The position numbers were made by a program, and so were the translations under genes. 64,000 nt of DNA from assembly GCA_947627135.1 (NCBI GenBank), contig CANQUV010000011.1, positions 1 through 64,000 of the forward strand, in the 5' to 3' direction. Numbering within the stretch: position 1 is the stretch's first letter; each line of letters begins with the position of its first letter. The notes beneath the pieces are model-generated. The model was not told the DNA's origin. It saw only the letters and a list, made by a program, of their open reading frames with translations, and did not search any database. Source of the stretch: an uncultured Clostridia bacterium. Its GTDB lineage: Bacteria; Bacillota; Clostridia; Oscillospirales; Acutalibacteraceae. Positions 8,785 through 17,424 of this stretch are shown here, piece after piece.

Positions 8785-9087
8785 AATATTATAGGGCTGT
8801 ATTAAAACTATAAAATAAACGGATAAAAACAAGGCGAACCTAAATGACAGGTTCGCCCTATTTTATTTATGAGAAATTATAATAATTAAAATTGAGTAAA
8901 ATTTTGCAGCGCAGTGGAGACAACTTTTACTTTTTTAAACATAAGATTTGAACATAAATAATTCATAGTAATTTTATCTTTTGCACAAAACATAAAATAT
9001 ATTATATAAAGTTGACTTTTACAAAAAATTACTTTATTATAATATCAATGTCAAAAATGTCAAATTTTTGTGAAGTATGTTTATAAT
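8785..9087. other. Gene-free AT-rich stretch
   Basis: After the terminator at 8833-8866 this interval shows no open frame with a ribosome binding site and no RNA gene I recognise. It is very AT-rich and probably holds the promoter of the downstream secreted-protein gene. Confidence 0.5.
8833..8866 (+). terminator. Terminator after the glycosyltransferase
   Basis: Arms GGCGAACCT (8833-8841) and AGGTTCGCC (8849-8857) pair perfectly around a 7-nt loop and are followed by CTATTTTATTT. Confidence 0.85.
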
Positions 9088-9126
9088 ATGTCAAAATAAT
9101 TAGTTTCATTTATTTTCTTTATTTTA

Positions 9127-9510
9127 TTGGTATTTTCCTTTATGTCAGTATTCGTATATGCAGCTAGTCATTCTTATTCATCAACCCTAGAACTTCAAGG
9201 AGAACATCCGGGTCCAACTGGAACTTACAATTATGCCAATATTTCTTATTCTGCTACTGCAAACTCTTATATTGGAAATACCAAGGTAAGTAGCTCTTCA
9301 AAATATGCATCATCCTATACTGTTTCTCTGTGTTGTAAAGCCGGTTGGTTTTCATCTGAAAAAGTAGGTTCTAAATCACTTAGCCGATATAGTTCTGGCA
9401 CTGCAACATGGACTAATGCTGGTAAAGGTGATTATTACTTTTATTTTACTAAAGCTCGTGATGGTGTTACAGTCAAATCAAACAATGTAGTTATGAAAAG
9501 TTACAGTTAA
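9127..9510 (+). CDS. Small secreted protein, frame interrupted at codon 4
   Basis: The readable frame from the TTG at 9127 encodes 127 residues: the end of a hydrophobic signal sequence (VFSFMSVFVYAAS) and a Ser/Tyr-rich mature domain of about 110 residues with two adjacent cysteines (SLCCKAGW). No ribosome binding site precedes 9127. An ATG in the same frame at 9088 would give MSK, then TAA (9097-9099), then LVSFIFFILLVFSFMS, which completes a normal signal peptide. The gene therefore looks broken by a stop at codon 4, possibly AAA to TAA. The mature part recalls small secreted bacteriocin-like proteins but I cannot assign a family. A VanZ-like gene follows 10 bp downstream. Confidence 0.5.
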   Translation: MVFSFMSVFVYAASHSYSSTLELQGEHPGPTGTYNYANISYSATANSYIGNTKVSSSSKYASSYTVSLCCKAGWFSSEKVGSKSLSRYSSGTATWTNAGKGDYYFYFTKARDGVTVKSNNVVMKSYS

Positions 9511-9520
9511 GAGGTTTTTA

Positions 9521-10063
9521 ATGATTACTCGTGAACTTGCCTTTTTCTTGGGTGGAATTATAATACTTATATTTATAATAATAGGATTGCTTCTAAAAAT
9601 GAAAGCAAGAAAAATAATTATCGGCTGTGCATTTATAGCATATCTGTCTATTGTTGCAAGTATAACCTTATTTCCTATTTTACTTGATGAAAAGGTTGAA
9701 TATTTTGGTGATATTACTTGGTATAATTACATTCCATTCAGCACCATATATGATACATTAAGATACGGAATTAATACAACTGCTATTCTTCAAATTTTCG
9801 GTAATATATGTATTTCAGTTCCATACGGTATATTTATTATGGTTTTTCTTAAAAATAAAAAGTGGTGGAAATTACTTATATTTGCATTATTACTTACGGT
9901 TTCTATAGAATTTATACAATTTTTAATAGGAACTATAATTGATAATATGTATCGAACGGTAGATATTGATGATGTTATCCTAAATTTACTTGGTACTTAT
10001 ATTGGCTATGGAATTTATAAAATATTGCCAAAAAGCATAAAAAATTCATTAGTAAAAAATTAA
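9521..10063 (+). CDS. VanZ-like family membrane protein
   Basis: 180 residues with four to five hydrophobic segments (about 5-26, 32-52, 88-108, 115-135 and 155-172). The VanZ-like pattern is present: NYIPFSTI, then FGNICISVPYG, then SIEFIQFLIG and DIDDVILNLLGTYIGYG. VanZ family proteins lie in the membrane, and one confers low-level teicoplanin resistance. Most, including this one, have unknown substrates. The ATG at 9521 follows AAGAGG. Being 10 bp behind a secreted-protein gene suggests a shared transcript. Confidence 0.85.
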   Translation: MITRELAFFLGGIIILIFIIIGLLLKMKARKIIIGCAFIAYLSIVASITLFPILLDEKVEYFGDITWYNYIPFSTIYDTLRYGINTTAILQIFGNICISVPYGIFIMVFLKNKKWWKLLIFALLLTVSIEFIQFLIGTIIDNMYRTVDIDDVILNLLGTYIGYGIYKILPKSIKNSLVKN

Positions 10064-10076
10064 TACAATAAAATCA

Positions 10077-10112
10077 CCTGCCAATTCATATAAATTGGCA
10101 GGCTTGTTTTTT
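10077..10112 (+). terminator. Terminator after the VanZ-like gene
   Basis: Arms CCTGCCAATT (10077-10086) and AATTGGCAGG (10093-10102) pair perfectly and are followed by CTTGTTTTTT. Confidence 0.9.
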
Positions 10113-10128
10113 AATATTAAGAATATTT

Positions 10129-10851
10129 TTATTTTACAACAGGCAATTCCTCTGCAAATTTATAAAAATCTTCAAATGTACCTTGAGTAAAATTACTGTA
10201 ATCTCTATTATGTTTATTTTCTAAGCAATCTGTAACAAGGTATGTTTCCATTCCCATTTCATGAGTACACATATCCTCATCAACATCATTTCCCACCATA
10301 AGACATTCCTCGGCTTTCATTGAAAGCTTTGTTAAAATCTCTTCATAATACTTGGGGTTGGGCTTACAGTAGCTTGAATTGTCATAAACTGTAATATGCT
10401 CAAATAAACTTTTTTCTGCTCCTGCCCACAAAATTCTGCTTGATGTTGCCGATATGGGAAATACCGGATTTGTGGCAAGCACAATTCTGTATCCCTTTTC
10501 CTTTAAAACCTCAACACATTTTTTTGAAAAAGGATTTTGTGAGGTTGACGCCTTTGCGTAATTAAATTCATTTGTATAGAAATCATCAAAATCATTTATG
10601 TATTTTAACACCTTGTCTCCGCAGGCTTCAGAAAATGTTTTCCAGAAAACTTCGCAGTTTAAAGCTTTTCCGTCATTATAAAACATAGCCTCTGTTCCTT
10701 TCCATACACCGTCTGTAAGCTGTTCCGGAGTAAGTTCTAACTTTTTACAGAAACGTTTGCACAGAGCCTCAAAATACATTTTTATAAATAATTTTTGGTC
10801 TTTCATTACAAGAAGTGTTCCGTCTAAATCAAATAAAACATTTTTAATCAT
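10129..10851 (-). CDS. HAD-superfamily hydrolase (YjjG-like)
   Basis: 240 residues. Motif I FDLDGTL is at residues 7-13, motif II lies in ATNPVFP, a lysine is at CKPNPKYYEE (motif III), and motif IV is MVGNDVDEDM. The helical cap between about 20 and 90 marks a C1-capped HAD enzyme of the nucleotidase/phosphoglycolate phosphatase type. The substrate is not predictable from sequence. It is transcribed convergently with the VanZ gene and divergently from the dehydrogenase gene. Confidence 0.85.
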   Translation of the reverse strand: MIKNVLFDLDGTLLVMKDQKLFIKMYFEALCKRFCKKLELTPEQLTDGVWKGTEAMFYNDGKALNCEVFWKTFSEACGDKVLKYINDFDDFYTNEFNYAKASTSQNPFSKKCVEVLKEKGYRIVLATNPVFPISATSSRILWAGAEKSLFEHITVYDNSSYCKPNPKYYEEILTKLSMKAEECLMVGNDVDEDMCTHEMGMETYLVTDCLENKHNRDYSNFTQGTFEDFYKFAEELPVVK

Positions 10852-10965
10852 ATAATTACCCTTGCCTTTCTGTCGGCCTTTAATTTATTGCTTTTAATTA
10901 TAATGCAAAAAAGATTTTATTGCAATAAAGTAAAAGTTAATATAAAATAAATCAGAGGTGATTTT

Positions 10966-11919
10966 ATGAAAATTGTTTTACCTGATGTTAAAACCGTAAC
11001 TAACGGCGATTTATCTCTCGAACCTTTAAAGGAATTTGGAGAGGTTGTTGTTCACCAGCTTACATCATATAAAGAAACAGCAGAAAGAATTAAAGATGCT
11101 GATGTTATAATTTGTAATAAAACCGTATTAAATGCTGAGACCTTATCCCTTGCAAAAAAACTAAAGCTTATTTTACTTTGGGCAACAGGTTACAATAATA
11201 TAGATACAGAATATTGCAACAGCAAGGGAATAACCGTTTGCAACGCAGGCAGTTACTCAACAAACGCAGTTGCACAGCACACATTTGCCCTTATTCTTGA
11301 GCTTATAAATAAGGTTGGCAGTTATAATAATTTTGTTCAGAAGGGAAACTGGCAGAAAAGCGATACTTTTTCTCCTTTTGTTTACAAGTTAAATGAAATT
11401 GCAGGAAAAACTTTGGGAATTTACGGATACGGCAATATCGGAAGGGCCGTTGCAAAAATTGCAAAGGCGTTTGATATGACCGTTATTGCATACTCAAGGA
11501 GTCAAAAATCTGATGAATATGCCGACTATGCAGATTTTGAAATTCTCTTAAAGGAAAGTGATATTATATCAGTTCATTGTCCTTTAAATGAACAGTCAAA
11601 GTACATTTTTAATAAAGAAACCTTTGCGAAAATGAAAAAAGGCTCTTATTTTATAAATACTGCAAGAGGTGCAGTTATGGTTGAAGAAGATTTAAAAAAC
11701 GCCTTGATTTCCAACCATCTTGCAGGAGCGGGAATCGATGTACTTGAAACTGAACCGATGTCTAAAGACTGTAAAATTATAGGCATTAAAAACTGTATAA
11801 TAACCCCTCATATTGCATGGGCACCTATGGAAACAAGAGAACGACTTATGGACATTGTATGCAGTAATTTAAAAAATTTTATAAATAAAACCCCAAAAAA
11901 TGTAGTGAACAAACCGTAA
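10966..11919 (+). CDS. D-2-hydroxyacid dehydrogenase (glycerate dehydrogenase-like)
   Basis: 317 residues, the usual family length. The NAD-binding signature GIYGYGNIGRAVAKI is at about 144-158. The second signature (MKKGSYFINTARGAVMVEEDL) and the catalytic HIAW segment (TPHIAWAPMETRERL) follow, with Arg in SVHCPL..., Glu in ETEP and His in PHIAW forming the expected triad. The substrate is probably hydroxypyruvate/glycerate, but 2-ketoacids in general are possible. The ATG follows AGAGGTG. Confidence 0.88.
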   Translation: MKIVLPDVKTVTNGDLSLEPLKEFGEVVVHQLTSYKETAERIKDADVIICNKTVLNAETLSLAKKLKLILLWATGYNNIDTEYCNSKGITVCNAGSYSTNAVAQHTFALILELINKVGSYNNFVQKGNWQKSDTFSPFVYKLNEIAGKTLGIYGYGNIGRAVAKIAKAFDMTVIAYSRSQKSDEYADYADFEILLKESDIISVHCPLNEQSKYIFNKETFAKMKKGSYFINTARGAVMVEEDLKNALISNHLAGAGIDVLETEPMSKDCKIIGIKNCIITPHIAWAPMETRERLMDIVCSNLKNFINKTPKNVVNKP

Positions 11920-11934
11920 TTTTCTGCAAAATAA

Positions 11935-11971
11935 AAAGACCTTGTAAATAAAATAACAAGGTCTTTTTTAT
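11935..11971. terminator. Terminator after the dehydrogenase gene
   Basis: AAAGACCTTGT (11935-11945) pairs with ACAAGGTCTTT (11956-11966), followed by a T-run. The sequence could also serve the minus-strand gene ending at 12001. Confidence 0.85.
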
Positions 11972-12000
11972 ATTCAAATTTAAAATATTAATTTAATATT

Positions 12001-12852
12001 TTAATATCCCCATCGGTCAAAAAATCTTACATCTCCGTAAGTTAAAATATAGTTCTGACTCTCGTGGAATGAACTGTAAACTATATACGGATTATACATA
12101 TACATCAATCTGTGTTGAACTGCCGCCTGATCCTGATCAAAAATATATGACACTGCATCCTTTACTTCCTGTGACGGTGTGTTATTCAATGATGCGTCAT
12201 ATCTGCAATTTACCCTTACATCTTCAACAGTTTTGTAACCGTCAAAACACATGGCGTCTTTAACACACTGTGCTATTAATGCAGCTCCGATAAATCCTCC
12301 TGAACCGAATTCTCCCATACATAGATGTTCCAATACATCTCTGTCTTCATCCGTAAGCTCAACATGGAAAGTCTTATAAGTTTTATCTGGGTAATCAATT
12401 GCTACGATATATCCTTCGTTCCATTGTTCCTCCAATGTTGCTCTTGTTTCCATTGTCATAACCGTTGCATAATACAGAGTTTGCTCCTCTGTGGTTGGTT
12501 CTGTTGTAGCCTCAGTTGTTTCTTCCTTTTTCTCTGTGGGTTCTGTTGTAGCTTTTTGCTTTTCGGTTGCAGTTTCCTCCTCTTTATTTTTTGTTGTTTG
12601 CTCTGTTTTTTTCTCTGTTGTGCTTTCGTTAACAGTTACTGAGCCTGTTGCCGATGATGGCTCTGTTGTCTTTGTAAGTACCTGATCTATGGTTGAATAA
12701 TCAGGCGTTGCATAAACTCTCGGCGGTGTTAATTTATTCTCGTTAGTTACCGAACATCTTTTTAAAACACCTTGTACCGCAAGGAAAGCTATCAATAAAC
12801 AAAGTACAATTATTAATATTATATTAATCCTTGATTCTATGGGTTTCTTCAT
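12001..12852 (-). CDS. Membrane-anchored SleB-like cell wall hydrolase
   Basis: 283 residues from the ATG at 12852, which has GGAGG 7 nt upstream. An N-terminal transmembrane anchor (about 9-30) is followed by a low-complexity Thr/Glu/Lys linker (about 60-125) and a C-terminal domain (about 150-283). That domain has LTDEDRDVLEHLCMGEFGSGGFIGAALIAQ, aligning with the Glu-containing motif of SleB/CwlJ-type hydrolases (Hydrolase_2), and ends with a YILTYGDVRFF segment. By inference it cleaves peptidoglycan at the cell surface, perhaps at sporulation or germination. A Spo0A-like box lies about 85 bp upstream. Family assignment is moderate because identity is limited. Confidence 0.6.
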   Translation of the reverse strand: MKKPIESRINIILIIVLCLLIAFLAVQGVLKRCSVTNENKLTPPRVYATPDYSTIDQVLTKTTEPSSATGSVTVNESTTEKKTEQTTKNKEEETATEKQKATTEPTEKKEETTEATTEPTTEEQTLYYATVMTMETRATLEEQWNEGYIVAIDYPDKTYKTFHVELTDEDRDVLEHLCMGEFGSGGFIGAALIAQCVKDAMCFDGYKTVEDVRVNCRYDASLNNTPSQEVKDAVSYIFDQDQAAVQHRLMYMYNPYIVYSSFHESQNYILTYGDVRFFDRWGY

Positions 12853-12935
12853 TTTGAACCTCCGGAACTTCCTTAATTTTGCGTATATACATTTATTATA
12901 TATTAAATCTTTTAAAAAAGCAAATTTAGTAAATT

Positions 12936-12943
12936 TTGTCGAA
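12936..12943 (+). promoter_or_regulatory. Spo0A-box-like site
   Basis: TTGTCGAA sits in the intergenic region upstream of the SleB-like gene, inside TTTTGTCGAAAA. Its context matches the site at 1024-1031. Functionally untested. Confidence 0.35.
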
Positions 12944-12989
12944 AATATAACAGCTTTGATTTTATTACACACTTATCATTTTATATAAA

Positions 12990-13080
12990 GAAGCCGATAG
13001 GATGCCACATTTCCATCAGACAGCACCATATAAAACCACTCTTTTGCGCCCGAATGTTTCACAGCAGTTTTTTATAAAGT
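12990..13080 (+). repeat. Dispersed palindromic repeat, copy A
   Basis: The segment AGCCGATAGGATG ... ACCATATAAAACCACTCTTTTGCGCCCGA ... CAGTTTTTTATAAAGTAAAAAG follows the same order of blocks as the copies at 48350-48430 and 55382-55862: a CCGG/CCGA start, a TATAAA block, a central T-rich CCCGA/TCCGG block, and a CAGTTTTnTATAAAG end. It is degenerate compared with the feo copies. Confidence 0.45.
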
Positions 13081-13081
13081 A

Positions 13082-13119
13082 AAAAGTCAACCCAAAATTT
13101 ATATTTTAGGTTGACTTTT
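13082..13119 (-). terminator. Terminator of the M23 peptidase gene
   Basis: AAAAGTCAACC (13082-13092) and GGTTGACTTTT (13109-13119) form a perfect stem just after the minus-strand stop at 13125, with a T-run on the minus strand. Confidence 0.85.
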
Positions 13120-13124
13120 GATTT

Positions 13125-14324
13125 TTAAACTATACCTAGGGCATATCTAGGATTATATCTCTGTCCGTTATACCAATATTCAAAATGCAGGTGAGCACCA
13201 AAGGATCTTCCGGTATTTCCGATATATCCTATAACCTGACCTTTTTTAACCGTTTTTCCGACATCTGTAATGATAACACTACAATGGGCATATAAAGTTG
13301 CAAATCCGCCTCCATGGTCTATCATAATATGATATCCCCAACCTGAACCCCATTCGTCTGTGCGGTTTACCCTGATTACAGTACCGTCTTGCGCAGCTAC
13401 TATGGGAAGTCCGTAAGCACTTCCGTTACAAGCTATATCAAGACCGTTATGACCGTCTTCACCGAATTCTGTTGTTACAATATCACAATAAGGTGCCGGC
13501 CATGCATAAGTTCCCGCAGCAGTATCAGAGGGAAGAATCTGATCCCCGCTTGCTGCAAAATATTCTTTGAACCAATTTGTTATTTCTTCTTCCAGTTGTT
13601 TTTTCTCTTGCTCGTATTTCTCGTTATCTTCGTTTAATTTATCAGTACTTGTTTTCAAGTCTTTTATAAGTTTATCGCATTCTTCCTGAAGTTTTTCAAG
13701 CTCTGCCCTGTTTTCCTCAAGCTTCTTTTTTTCTTCATTAACATTATCTCTGGCTTCTTCTGCCTTAGATTTATTGCCATTAATGTCAGTAATCGCATCC
13801 TGAAGTTCATTTATCAGCTTTTCATCAGCAGCTCCGAGACTTTTTACAAGATTTACTTTATCAATAAAATCATCAAAATTTTTTGCGCCTAAAATTATTT
13901 CTATTGAAGAGACGTCTCCTGCCATATAAATAATTTTAAGCCTTTGTTTAAGCTTATCATAGTCATCATCAATTTGTGCCTCTTTATTATTAATATCTGC
14001 CTGTAAAGTATCAATCTGATTATTATACTCTGCAATTGTTTTATTGAGGTTATCTATTTTATCTTCAACTGAAGATATTTTTTCTTCTAAAGTTTCTTTG
14101 AGTTTTTCCTGATTTTCAATATCTTTTCTTGCTTCTTCCAGTTTTTTATCTATTTCTTTTTGCTTTTCTTCTATTTCCTGACTTTGCTTCTGAAGCTCAT
14201 TGATCTCACTTGTATCAGCCGCAATTGCAGAATTTATAGAAAAAGCACCTGTAAAGGAAGATGCAGTTATTATTAAACACAGTACAACACAAATCGCTGA
14301 TTTCTGAAAATACCTGCGTTTCAA
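13125..14324 (-). CDS. Secreted coiled-coil M23-family peptidoglycan hydrolase
   Basis: 399 residues from the TTG at 14324, which has GGGAGG 7 nt upstream. An N-terminal signal peptide (about 1-36) is followed by a long coiled coil (about 38-250) and an M23 (LytM) domain (about 270-395). The zinc ligands are visible as HNGLD (H-x3-D) and HLHFE (H-x-H), with LYAH also conserved, so it should be an active endopeptidase. The layout matches EnvC-like or PcsB-like division hydrolases of Firmicutes, which are activated by FtsEX. No ftsEX is next to it here. It is separated by 23 bp from the upstream aminotransferase gene and probably cotranscribed with it. Confidence 0.9.
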   Translation of the reverse strand: MKRRYFQKSAICVVLCLIITASSFTGAFSINSAIAADTSEINELQKQSQEIEEKQKEIDKKLEEARKDIENQEKLKETLEEKISSVEDKIDNLNKTIAEYNNQIDTLQADINNKEAQIDDDYDKLKQRLKIIYMAGDVSSIEIILGAKNFDDFIDKVNLVKSLGAADEKLINELQDAITDINGNKSKAEEARDNVNEEKKKLEENRAELEKLQEECDKLIKDLKTSTDKLNEDNEKYEQEKKQLEEEITNWFKEYFAASGDQILPSDTAAGTYAWPAPYCDIVTTEFGEDGHNGLDIACNGSAYGLPIVAAQDGTVIRVNRTDEWGSGWGYHIMIDHGGGFATLYAHCSVIITDVGKTVKKGQVIGYIGNTGRSFGAHLHFEYWYNGQRYNPRYALGIV

Positions 14325-14347
14325 TTTAAATCCTCCCAAAAATTTAT

Positions 14348-15556
14348 TTACTTTAATTGATTATACACCTTTAGAAATGTTTCAATAACATAATCTGCAT
14401 CTTCATCAGATAACGTAGTATTAAGAGGAAGTGTCATCTGATTTTCGTGCATTTTATAAGCATTAGGATAATCTTTAATATCAAAACCATGATTTTTATA
14501 TGCTGTAAACATTGGCAGAGGCTTAAAGTGAACATTACACATAACTCCGTTCTCTGCCATTTTATTAAAGAATTTATTTCTGAAGTCTGAATCTCTTCCT
14601 AAAAAACGAACAAAGTAAAGATGACCGCTGCTTCTGTGGTCTTTGCCCTGATGGTCCAAAACTGCTATGGGCAGATCTTTGAAAGCTTCGTTATACTTTT
14701 TTATTAAAGCGTGTCGGCGGTTAAGCGTTTCATCATATCTTTCCAGCTGTGCCAAACCTAATGCTGCCATTATATCTGCCATATTACATTTATATTGAGT
14801 ATCTACAACATCATATTCCCAAGAGTTACCCTTATTTTTTGCATAAGCATCTTTAGTTTGTCCATGAAGTGACCACAGCATATATTGCTTGTAAAGCCCT
14901 TCTTCATCAATTCTTGATCGCAGTTTATGTACTGCTGCTCCACCCTCTGCTGTCGTCATATTTTTTACGGCGTGAAAACTGAAATTTGTAAAATCTGCAA
15001 TTTCCCCGCACATTTTACCATGCCATTGTGCCCCAAAAGCATGAGCTGCATCGCTCATTACAATAACTCTTCCAAGCAAATCCTGAAAAGAACTTGCAGG
15101 TTCAAAAATATTTCTTTTATTTCTTACAGCCTCATATATTTTATCGTAATCACAAACAACTCCCGCTAAATCAACAGGTACTACAACCTTTGTTCGTTCA
15201 TTTATAGCGGCTTCCATCTTTTCATAATCCATTTCATAGGAGTCTTTTGCACAATCTATCATTACAGGTGTTGCACCCACATGGTAAATAATTGAAGCAG
15301 TGGCTGTATATGTGTATGCAGGTATTATAACCTCGTCTCCCGGTCCAACACCTAAAATTCTTAACGTCATCTCAGCACAGGCAGTTTGTGACGAAAGGCA
15401 AATTGCTCGTCCTACATTACAATAATCTGCGATTTTTTGTTCAAATAACTTCGTTTTTGGACCTGTTGTAATCCAGCCTGATTTTAATACTTCTACAACC
15501 GCATCAATTTCAGCTTGTGAAATGTCAGGCGGCGAAAAAGGAATCGTTTTTTTCAT
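14348..15556 (-). CDS. DegT/DnrJ/EryC1-family sugar aminotransferase
   Basis: 402 residues, the normal family length. It is a PLP enzyme of fold type I: TACAEMTLRILGVGPGDEVIIPAYTYTAT near residue 60-90, DAAHAFGA with the PLP-N1 aspartate, and the Schiff-base lysine in SFHAVKNMTTAEGGA. The C-terminal HFKPLPMFTAYK segment contacts the sugar nucleotide. It probably aminates a keto-sugar nucleotide for a surface glycan. A second family member lies at 16139-17269. Nothing in sequence fixes the exact sugar. Confidence 0.88.
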   Translation of the reverse strand: MKKTIPFSPPDISQAEIDAVVEVLKSGWITTGPKTKLFEQKIADYCNVGRAICLSSQTACAEMTLRILGVGPGDEVIIPAYTYTATASIIYHVGATPVMIDCAKDSYEMDYEKMEAAINERTKVVVPVDLAGVVCDYDKIYEAVRNKRNIFEPASSFQDLLGRVIVMSDAAHAFGAQWHGKMCGEIADFTNFSFHAVKNMTTAEGGAAVHKLRSRIDEEGLYKQYMLWSLHGQTKDAYAKNKGNSWEYDVVDTQYKCNMADIMAALGLAQLERYDETLNRRHALIKKYNEAFKDLPIAVLDHQGKDHRSSGHLYFVRFLGRDSDFRNKFFNKMAENGVMCNVHFKPLPMFTAYKNHGFDIKDYPNAYKMHENQMTLPLNTTLSDEDADYVIETFLKVYNQLK

Positions 15557-15718
15557 AATTTAAAATTCTCCTTATAAAAGAATTTGCTTTTAAAATTCCC
15601 GATAATAGGTAACTGGTATAAAACATAATAAATATTCTATTTTATTATACTACCAAAAGCATTAAATGTAAAGACGGATAAAATTGTTTTAAATTGTAAA
15701 ATTTTCAAATAAAAAATT

Positions 15719-15755
15719 AAAGGGCAGATATAAATTACATATATATCTACCCTTT
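15719..15755. terminator. Terminator of spoIIID
   Basis: AAAGGGCAGATATA and TATATCTACCCTTT form a long stem with one mismatch, about 30 bp after the spoIIID stop. Confidence 0.75.
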
Positions 15756-15788
15756 ATATTTTAAATTTATACTTCAAACACTTTGAAT

Positions 15789-16052
15789 TTACCTTACTTT
15801 AAGATGATTATGAAGGTATTTTTCTTTAGTTGCCATACCGCCTCTTATGTGGCGTTCAGATTTATTTATATCAAGTACTTTTCTGGCTTCTCTAGCAAGA
15901 GCCGGGTTGATCCTCTTTAATCTTTCGGTAATATCTTTATGGACCGTACTTTTGCTGATACCAAACTTTTTTGCTGCACTTCTTACAGTTGCCTTGCTTT
16001 GAATTATGTATTCACCAAGCTCAACAGCTCTTTCTTCCACTATACCTTTCAC
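15789..16052 (-). CDS. spoIIID: Sporulation transcriptional regulator SpoIIID
   Basis: 87 residues from the GTG at 16052, which follows GGAGGG at 7-nt spacing. An upstream in-frame TTG overlaps the ribosome binding site. The protein matches SpoIIID closely: an HTH with FGISKSTVHKDITERL, then NPALAREARKVLDINKSERHIRGGMATKEKY. SpoIIID is the mother-cell regulator acting between sigma-E and sigma-K. Here it stands alone between two aminotransferase genes. With sigG at 1175 it shows that the organism is a spore former or descends from one. Confidence 0.95.
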   Translation of the reverse strand: MKGIVEERAVELGEYIIQSKATVRSAAKKFGISKSTVHKDITERLKRINPALAREARKVLDINKSERHIRGGMATKEKYLHNHLKVR

Positions 16053-16138
16053 ATACAAACCCTCCAATATTGGATTTGTTAATTTATATGCAAAAGTATG
16101 TGAAATTTATTACATTATTGCGTCTGACAAATAGATGA

Positions 16139-17269
16139 TTATTTATAAAACTTTTTAATAGTATCTATAATATATTCAACCTGATTTTTTTCAAGTCCGT
16201 AATACATAGGAAGTCTAACAAGACGTTCACTTTCTTTGGTAGTATATTTATCTTCACCGTAAAATCTTCCGTACTTACTTCCTGCAGGAGCAGAATGAAG
16301 CGGTATATAATGGAATACTGCACCTACTCCATTTTCTTTTAAGAAAGAAATAAGGTTTGTTCTTACATCAAGATTTTCGGTTTTTATATAGAACATGTGA
16401 GCGTTATGCTGACAGTTTTCCGGAATAAACGGCAATTCTATCAAACCTTTTTGCTGTAAATCCTTTAATCCCTCATTATATAAATTCCAGCTTTCAAGTC
16501 TGCTGTTATTTATTACTTCTTTCATTTCAAGCTGTGCATATAAATATGCTGCATTCAACTCTGAAGGCAGGAAAGATGAGCCTGCGTCCATCCATGTATA
16601 TTTATCAATCTGACCCCTGAAAAACTGGGCTCTGTTTGTTCCCTTTTCTCTAATGATTTCTCCTCTAAGCACATCATCCTTATTGCTGTTTATAAGAATT
16701 GCTCCGCCTTCACCCATACTGTAATTCTTTGTTTCATGGAAACTGTAACAGCCAAAATCACCAATAGCTCCTAAAGCCTTTCCTTTATAAAAAGACATAA
16801 CACCCTGCGCGGCATCTTCAATAACCTTAAGGTTATAGCGTTTGGCAATATCCATAATTGTATCCATTTCACAACCAACTCCGGCATAATGAACCGGTAC
16901 AATTGCCTTGGTTTTTTCTGTTATAGCTTCTTCGATTAAATTTTCATCAATATTATTTGTATCGGGTCGAATATCAACAAAAACAATTTTTGCTCCTCTT
17001 AAAACAAAAGCATTTGCAGTTGAAACAAAAGTATATGAGGGCATAATAACCTCGTCTCCCTCTTTGATATTTGCAAGTAACGCTGCCATTTCCAGAGAAT
17101 CTGTACCTGAAGTAGTAAGCAGACATTTATTAGTTTTGGAATAATCTTCAATTATAGCCTGACATTTTTTTGTATATACGCCGTCGCCGCATATTTTTCT
17201 TGATTCAACTACCTCTTTAATATAATCCAGTTCTTTTCCCACATAAGGGGGAACATTAAAATTAATCAT
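16139..17269 (-). CDS. WecE-like sugar nucleotide 4-aminotransferase
   Basis: 376 residues. It closely fits the TDP-4-keto-6-deoxyhexose transaminase (WecE/RffA) branch of the DegT family: MINFNVPPYVGKELDYI start, GDGVYTKKC, TTSGTDSLEMAALL, PSYTFVSTANAFVLRGA, EDAAQGVMSFYKGKALG and the PLP lysine in SFHETKNYSMGEGGA. WecE makes TDP-4-amino-4,6-dideoxygalactose. A GNAT (18371-18889) and a GT2 (17425-18378) lie just upstream, so an N-acylated aminodeoxysugar on a surface polymer is a reasonable inference. The ATG follows GGAGAAATT. A terminator separates it from the GT2 gene. Confidence 0.88.
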   Translation of the reverse strand: MINFNVPPYVGKELDYIKEVVESRKICGDGVYTKKCQAIIEDYSKTNKCLLTTSGTDSLEMAALLANIKEGDEVIMPSYTFVSTANAFVLRGAKIVFVDIRPDTNNIDENLIEEAITEKTKAIVPVHYAGVGCEMDTIMDIAKRYNLKVIEDAAQGVMSFYKGKALGAIGDFGCYSFHETKNYSMGEGGAILINSNKDDVLRGEIIREKGTNRAQFFRGQIDKYTWMDAGSSFLPSELNAAYLYAQLEMKEVINNSRLESWNLYNEGLKDLQQKGLIELPFIPENCQHNAHMFYIKTENLDVRTNLISFLKENGVGAVFHYIPLHSAPAGSKYGRFYGEDKYTTKESERLVRLPMYYGLEKNQVEYIIDTIKKFYK

Positions 17270-17390
17270 AATTTCTCCTAAAATATAAATTTAATTTTAT
17301 ATATATTTTTCCATAAAATTATATAACTATTATTATACAGTGTCAAGTTTTAAATTTTACAAAAAGAGCAATACATCAACACATTTTTCA

Positions 17391-17420
17391 CATAAAAACG
17401 GCGGACTTAAAAGTCCGCCA
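17391..17420 (-). terminator. Terminator of the GT2 gene
   Basis: GGCGGACTT and AAGTCCGCC pair perfectly and are followed on the minus strand by GTTTTTATG. Confidence 0.85.
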
Positions 17421-17424
17421 TATA

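Noticed and set aside
9127..10063. Complete new toxin-immunity system
   Set aside because: The VanZ-like gene is a known family and the secreted protein has no recognised toxin motif, so only a weaker finding is reported.
12480..12640. Tandem DNA repeat in the SleB-like gene
   Set aside because: The GTTGT/CTTCT-like repetition is the codon pattern of a Thr/Glu-rich linker, without exact unit copies.
12325..12685. Plus-strand frames rich in Ser, Val, Phe and Cys
   Set aside because: They are the antisense of the low-complexity Thr/Glu/Lys linker of the SleB-like protein.
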